Below are positions 62,847 to 64,000 of a DNA stretch of 64,000 bases, piece after piece. Source of the DNA: Sphingobacteriaceae bacterium (GTDB taxonomy: Bacteria > Bacteroidota > Bacteroidia > Sphingobacteriales > Sphingobacteriaceae); assembly GCA_947479815.1 (NCBI GenBank), contig CANKAT010000001.1, forward strand, positions 1 through 64,000. The letters run 5' to 3'. The translations under genes and the position numbers were made by a program. Each line of letters starts with the position of its first letter. Within the stretch, counting starts at the first letter, position 1. The notes beneath the pieces are model-generated. The model was not told the DNA's origin, did not search any database, and was given only the letters and a program-made list of their open reading frames with translations.

Positions 62847-63842
62847 TCAAGAATTGAAATCCATCAGGAAAGCACCGCCTTTATTTGTTTTTTTTGTCCG
62901 TAATAATACTTCAGACAGGCTAATTGGAATACCCCCGAGTCTTTTACTTTCATCTGCAGCCTCCATAAAGGTATAAATCTCTATCGTTTCTTCATTACTT
63001 ACAGGAGCTATGCCTGAACGAAAAAACTCTACAATGGCTACCACCAATGGGCGATAGCCAGTAAATACTCCAATAGAAGTTATTCCTTTATCTCCAAATG
63101 CTGTACCTCCAAAGCCACTTCTTCCTTTACGGGCACCACGAAAGACTCCTACCCGGCCATTTTCCCAGTTTCCAACAACTACATCGGCATCATCTGTAAA
63201 CGTTCGGGTAACTGTTTTACATCCGGTTCCCCCCATTACAGTATACAGGGATTCAACCGCATGAATACCATCCCAAAAGAGATCAGCATGAGATTTCTGT
63301 ATAGGCGCCGGACCATAGGTACTTGCACCCAAAACCTTCCCTACTAATTTCCCCTGACGGAGGTCCTGAGCTTCTTTGACATAACGGAGTGGTGAACAGG
63401 AAAACAGGGGCACTTTATATTTTCCTGATACTTTAAAGATGGCCAGTACATCCGATAGCGTTGCAGCAAGTGGTTTATCCACATAAACTGGTTTCCCTGC
63501 CCTCAATACCGGCATGATCTCTTTCAAATGGGGTCGACCGTCGTTAGTTAATACCATGACCGCATCAACCTTTTTTACTAATTCTTTAATTGAACCAACA
63601 AACTCTACACCTTGACCTTTTATCGTATCTGTAAAACTCTGCAGCTGTTTTTCAGCGAATTCCACATCCGGATTACCCTTAGGATGAAAAATAGCTACCA
63701 CTCTACAGCCAGTAAATTCCGGGCTCGATGCACCGGAATTCATAATTTCTGTATACGCTGCACTATGAACTGAAAGGCCTATAATTCCTACCTTAATCTC
63801 TTGTTGAAGATTGGTATTGCTCATTTTTGATTTCGAGTTCAT
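62847..63842 (-). CDS. Gfo/Idh/MocA-family oxidoreductase
   Basis: There is no export signal. The start region (EIKVGIIGLSVHSAAYTEIM) is a Rossmann fold with a less usual SVHS in place of the second glycines. The family motif appears as GKPVYVDKPLAATL, i.e. DKP instead of EKP. The C-terminal half includes SHADLFWDGIHAVESLYTVMG with a likely catalytic His. Both changes are seen in a Bacteroidota subgroup of unknown substrate. The gene follows, on the minus strand, a copper-protein gene cut by the window edge. Confidence 0.82.
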   Translation of the reverse strand: MNSKSKMSNTNLQQEIKVGIIGLSVHSAAYTEIMNSGASSPEFTGCRVVAIFHPKGNPDVEFAEKQLQSFTDTIKGQGVEFVGSIKELVKKVDAVMVLTNDGRPHLKEIMPVLRAGKPVYVDKPLAATLSDVLAIFKVSGKYKVPLFSCSPLRYVKEAQDLRQGKLVGKVLGASTYGPAPIQKSHADLFWDGIHAVESLYTVMGGTGCKTVTRTFTDDADVVVGNWENGRVGVFRGARKGRSGFGGTAFGDKGITSIGVFTGYRPLVVAIVEFFRSGIAPVSNEETIEIYTFMEAADESKRLGGIPISLSEVLLRTKKTNKGGAFLMDFNS

Positions 63843-63901
63843 CAGTTCTTGATATCTAAACTTTAGTTCAAGTGTTAATACTGTATATTTTATTTCACAA
63901 T

Positions 63902-64000
63902 TATTTTACCACCTTCATAATTCCACGCATCGTAAACGAGTGACCCGGGAATGTACAAACGAAAGGATAATCTCCTGCTGTTGCGGGAGCGGTAAATTTA
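63902..64000 (-). CDS. cupredoxin (plastocyanin/azurin-type) C-terminus, cut by window edge
   Basis: Minus-strand reading from the edge gives [21 protein letters not shown] and then [11 protein letters not shown] followed by TAA. The CTFPGHxxxMRG pattern is the copper-binding Cys-His-Met loop of type I blue-copper proteins (azurin/plastocyanin). The ORF track missed it because only 32 codons lie in the window. In Bacteroidota this domain is often fused to or beside PVC-type cytochrome dehydrogenases as electron acceptor, which fits the two such genes in this block; the rest of the gene is outside. Confidence 0.85.

Overview
The window looks like chromosome from a Sphingobacteriaceae-type Bacteroidota, most likely Pedobacter or a close relative. 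Evidence: AT-rich DNA, Bacteroidota-style signal peptides and lipoproteins, no visible reliance on strong Shine-Dalgarno sites, intergenic repeats of the 'cgtcatttcgaac' and 'cattgcgag...caatgac' kinds, and catabolic families (SGLT symporters, DUF1080, Gfo/Idh/MocA, PVC-type cytochrome dehydrogenases, ceramidase-like hydrolases) typical of that group. The genus call is inference. I saw no rRNA, tRNA or CRISPR array.

Region 1 (1-13.9 kb) is an accessory, very AT-rich stretch. It holds an unrecognised protein with a TTG start, a DUF4268/PD-(D/E)XK-like protein, two orphan secreted or lipid-anchored proteins, and an intact IS3-family element with a classical A_AAA_AAG frameshift site. The element abuts a cryptochrome/photolyase-related gene that has lost its 5' end. 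A MITE-like repeat and a giant 1801-residue acidic protein with DUF4116-like repeats, flanked by two tiny ORFs, complete it.

Region 2 (13.9-19.6 kb) has a 987-residue surface protein built of YadA-head-like and tail-fibre-like repeats, the second MITE copy, an exported FAD oxidoreductase and a 188-bp tandem duplication.

Region 3 (19.57-25.17 kb, minus strand) is a tight eight-gene operon: ketoreductase, dehydratase-like hotdog, divergent acyl carrier protein, ketosynthase, enoyl reductase, AcpS-type phosphopantetheinyl transferase, alpha/beta hydrolase and PlsC-like acyltransferase. It is a self-contained fatty-acid-elongation module, lacking only an initiating FabH and a FabD, and is best read as a dedicated pathway for an unknown acyl product.

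Region 4 (25.4-29.0 kb, plus strand) encodes secreted proteins: a ceramidase-like hydrolase, two Tat-exported RidA-like proteins and an esterase.

Region 5 (29.1-35.3 kb, minus strand) is a probable catabolic unit: SGLT-type symporter, APH-fold kinase, a divergent enolase paralogue (catalytic Glu to Asp, active-site His to Ala), an exported TIM-barrel isomerase-like protein, and upstream a type I asparaginase. Import, phosphorylation and enolase-type dehydration of an unidentified substrate is the inferred logic.

Region 6 (35.3-39.6 kb) has a repeat-rich intergenic stretch, an AraC-type regulator divergent from a nucleoside-permease-like MFS transporter, and a Gfo/Idh oxidoreductase whose TTG start lies inside a microsatellite.

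Region 7 (39.7-64 kb) is an uninterrupted minus-strand catabolic block: three oxidoreductases, two DUF1080 proteins (three domains), two PVC-type cytochrome c/HEAT proteins, two N,N-dimethylformamidase-like Tat proteins, four ceramidase-like hydrolases, a PfkB kinase, a DhnA-type aldolase and, cut by the window edge, a cupredoxin C-terminus. Most products carry export signals, while kinase, aldolase and two oxidoreductases look cytoplasmic. The layout suggests periplasmic oxidation and hydrolysis of a complex sugar- or amide-containing substrate, followed by cytoplasmic phosphorylation and aldol cleavage.
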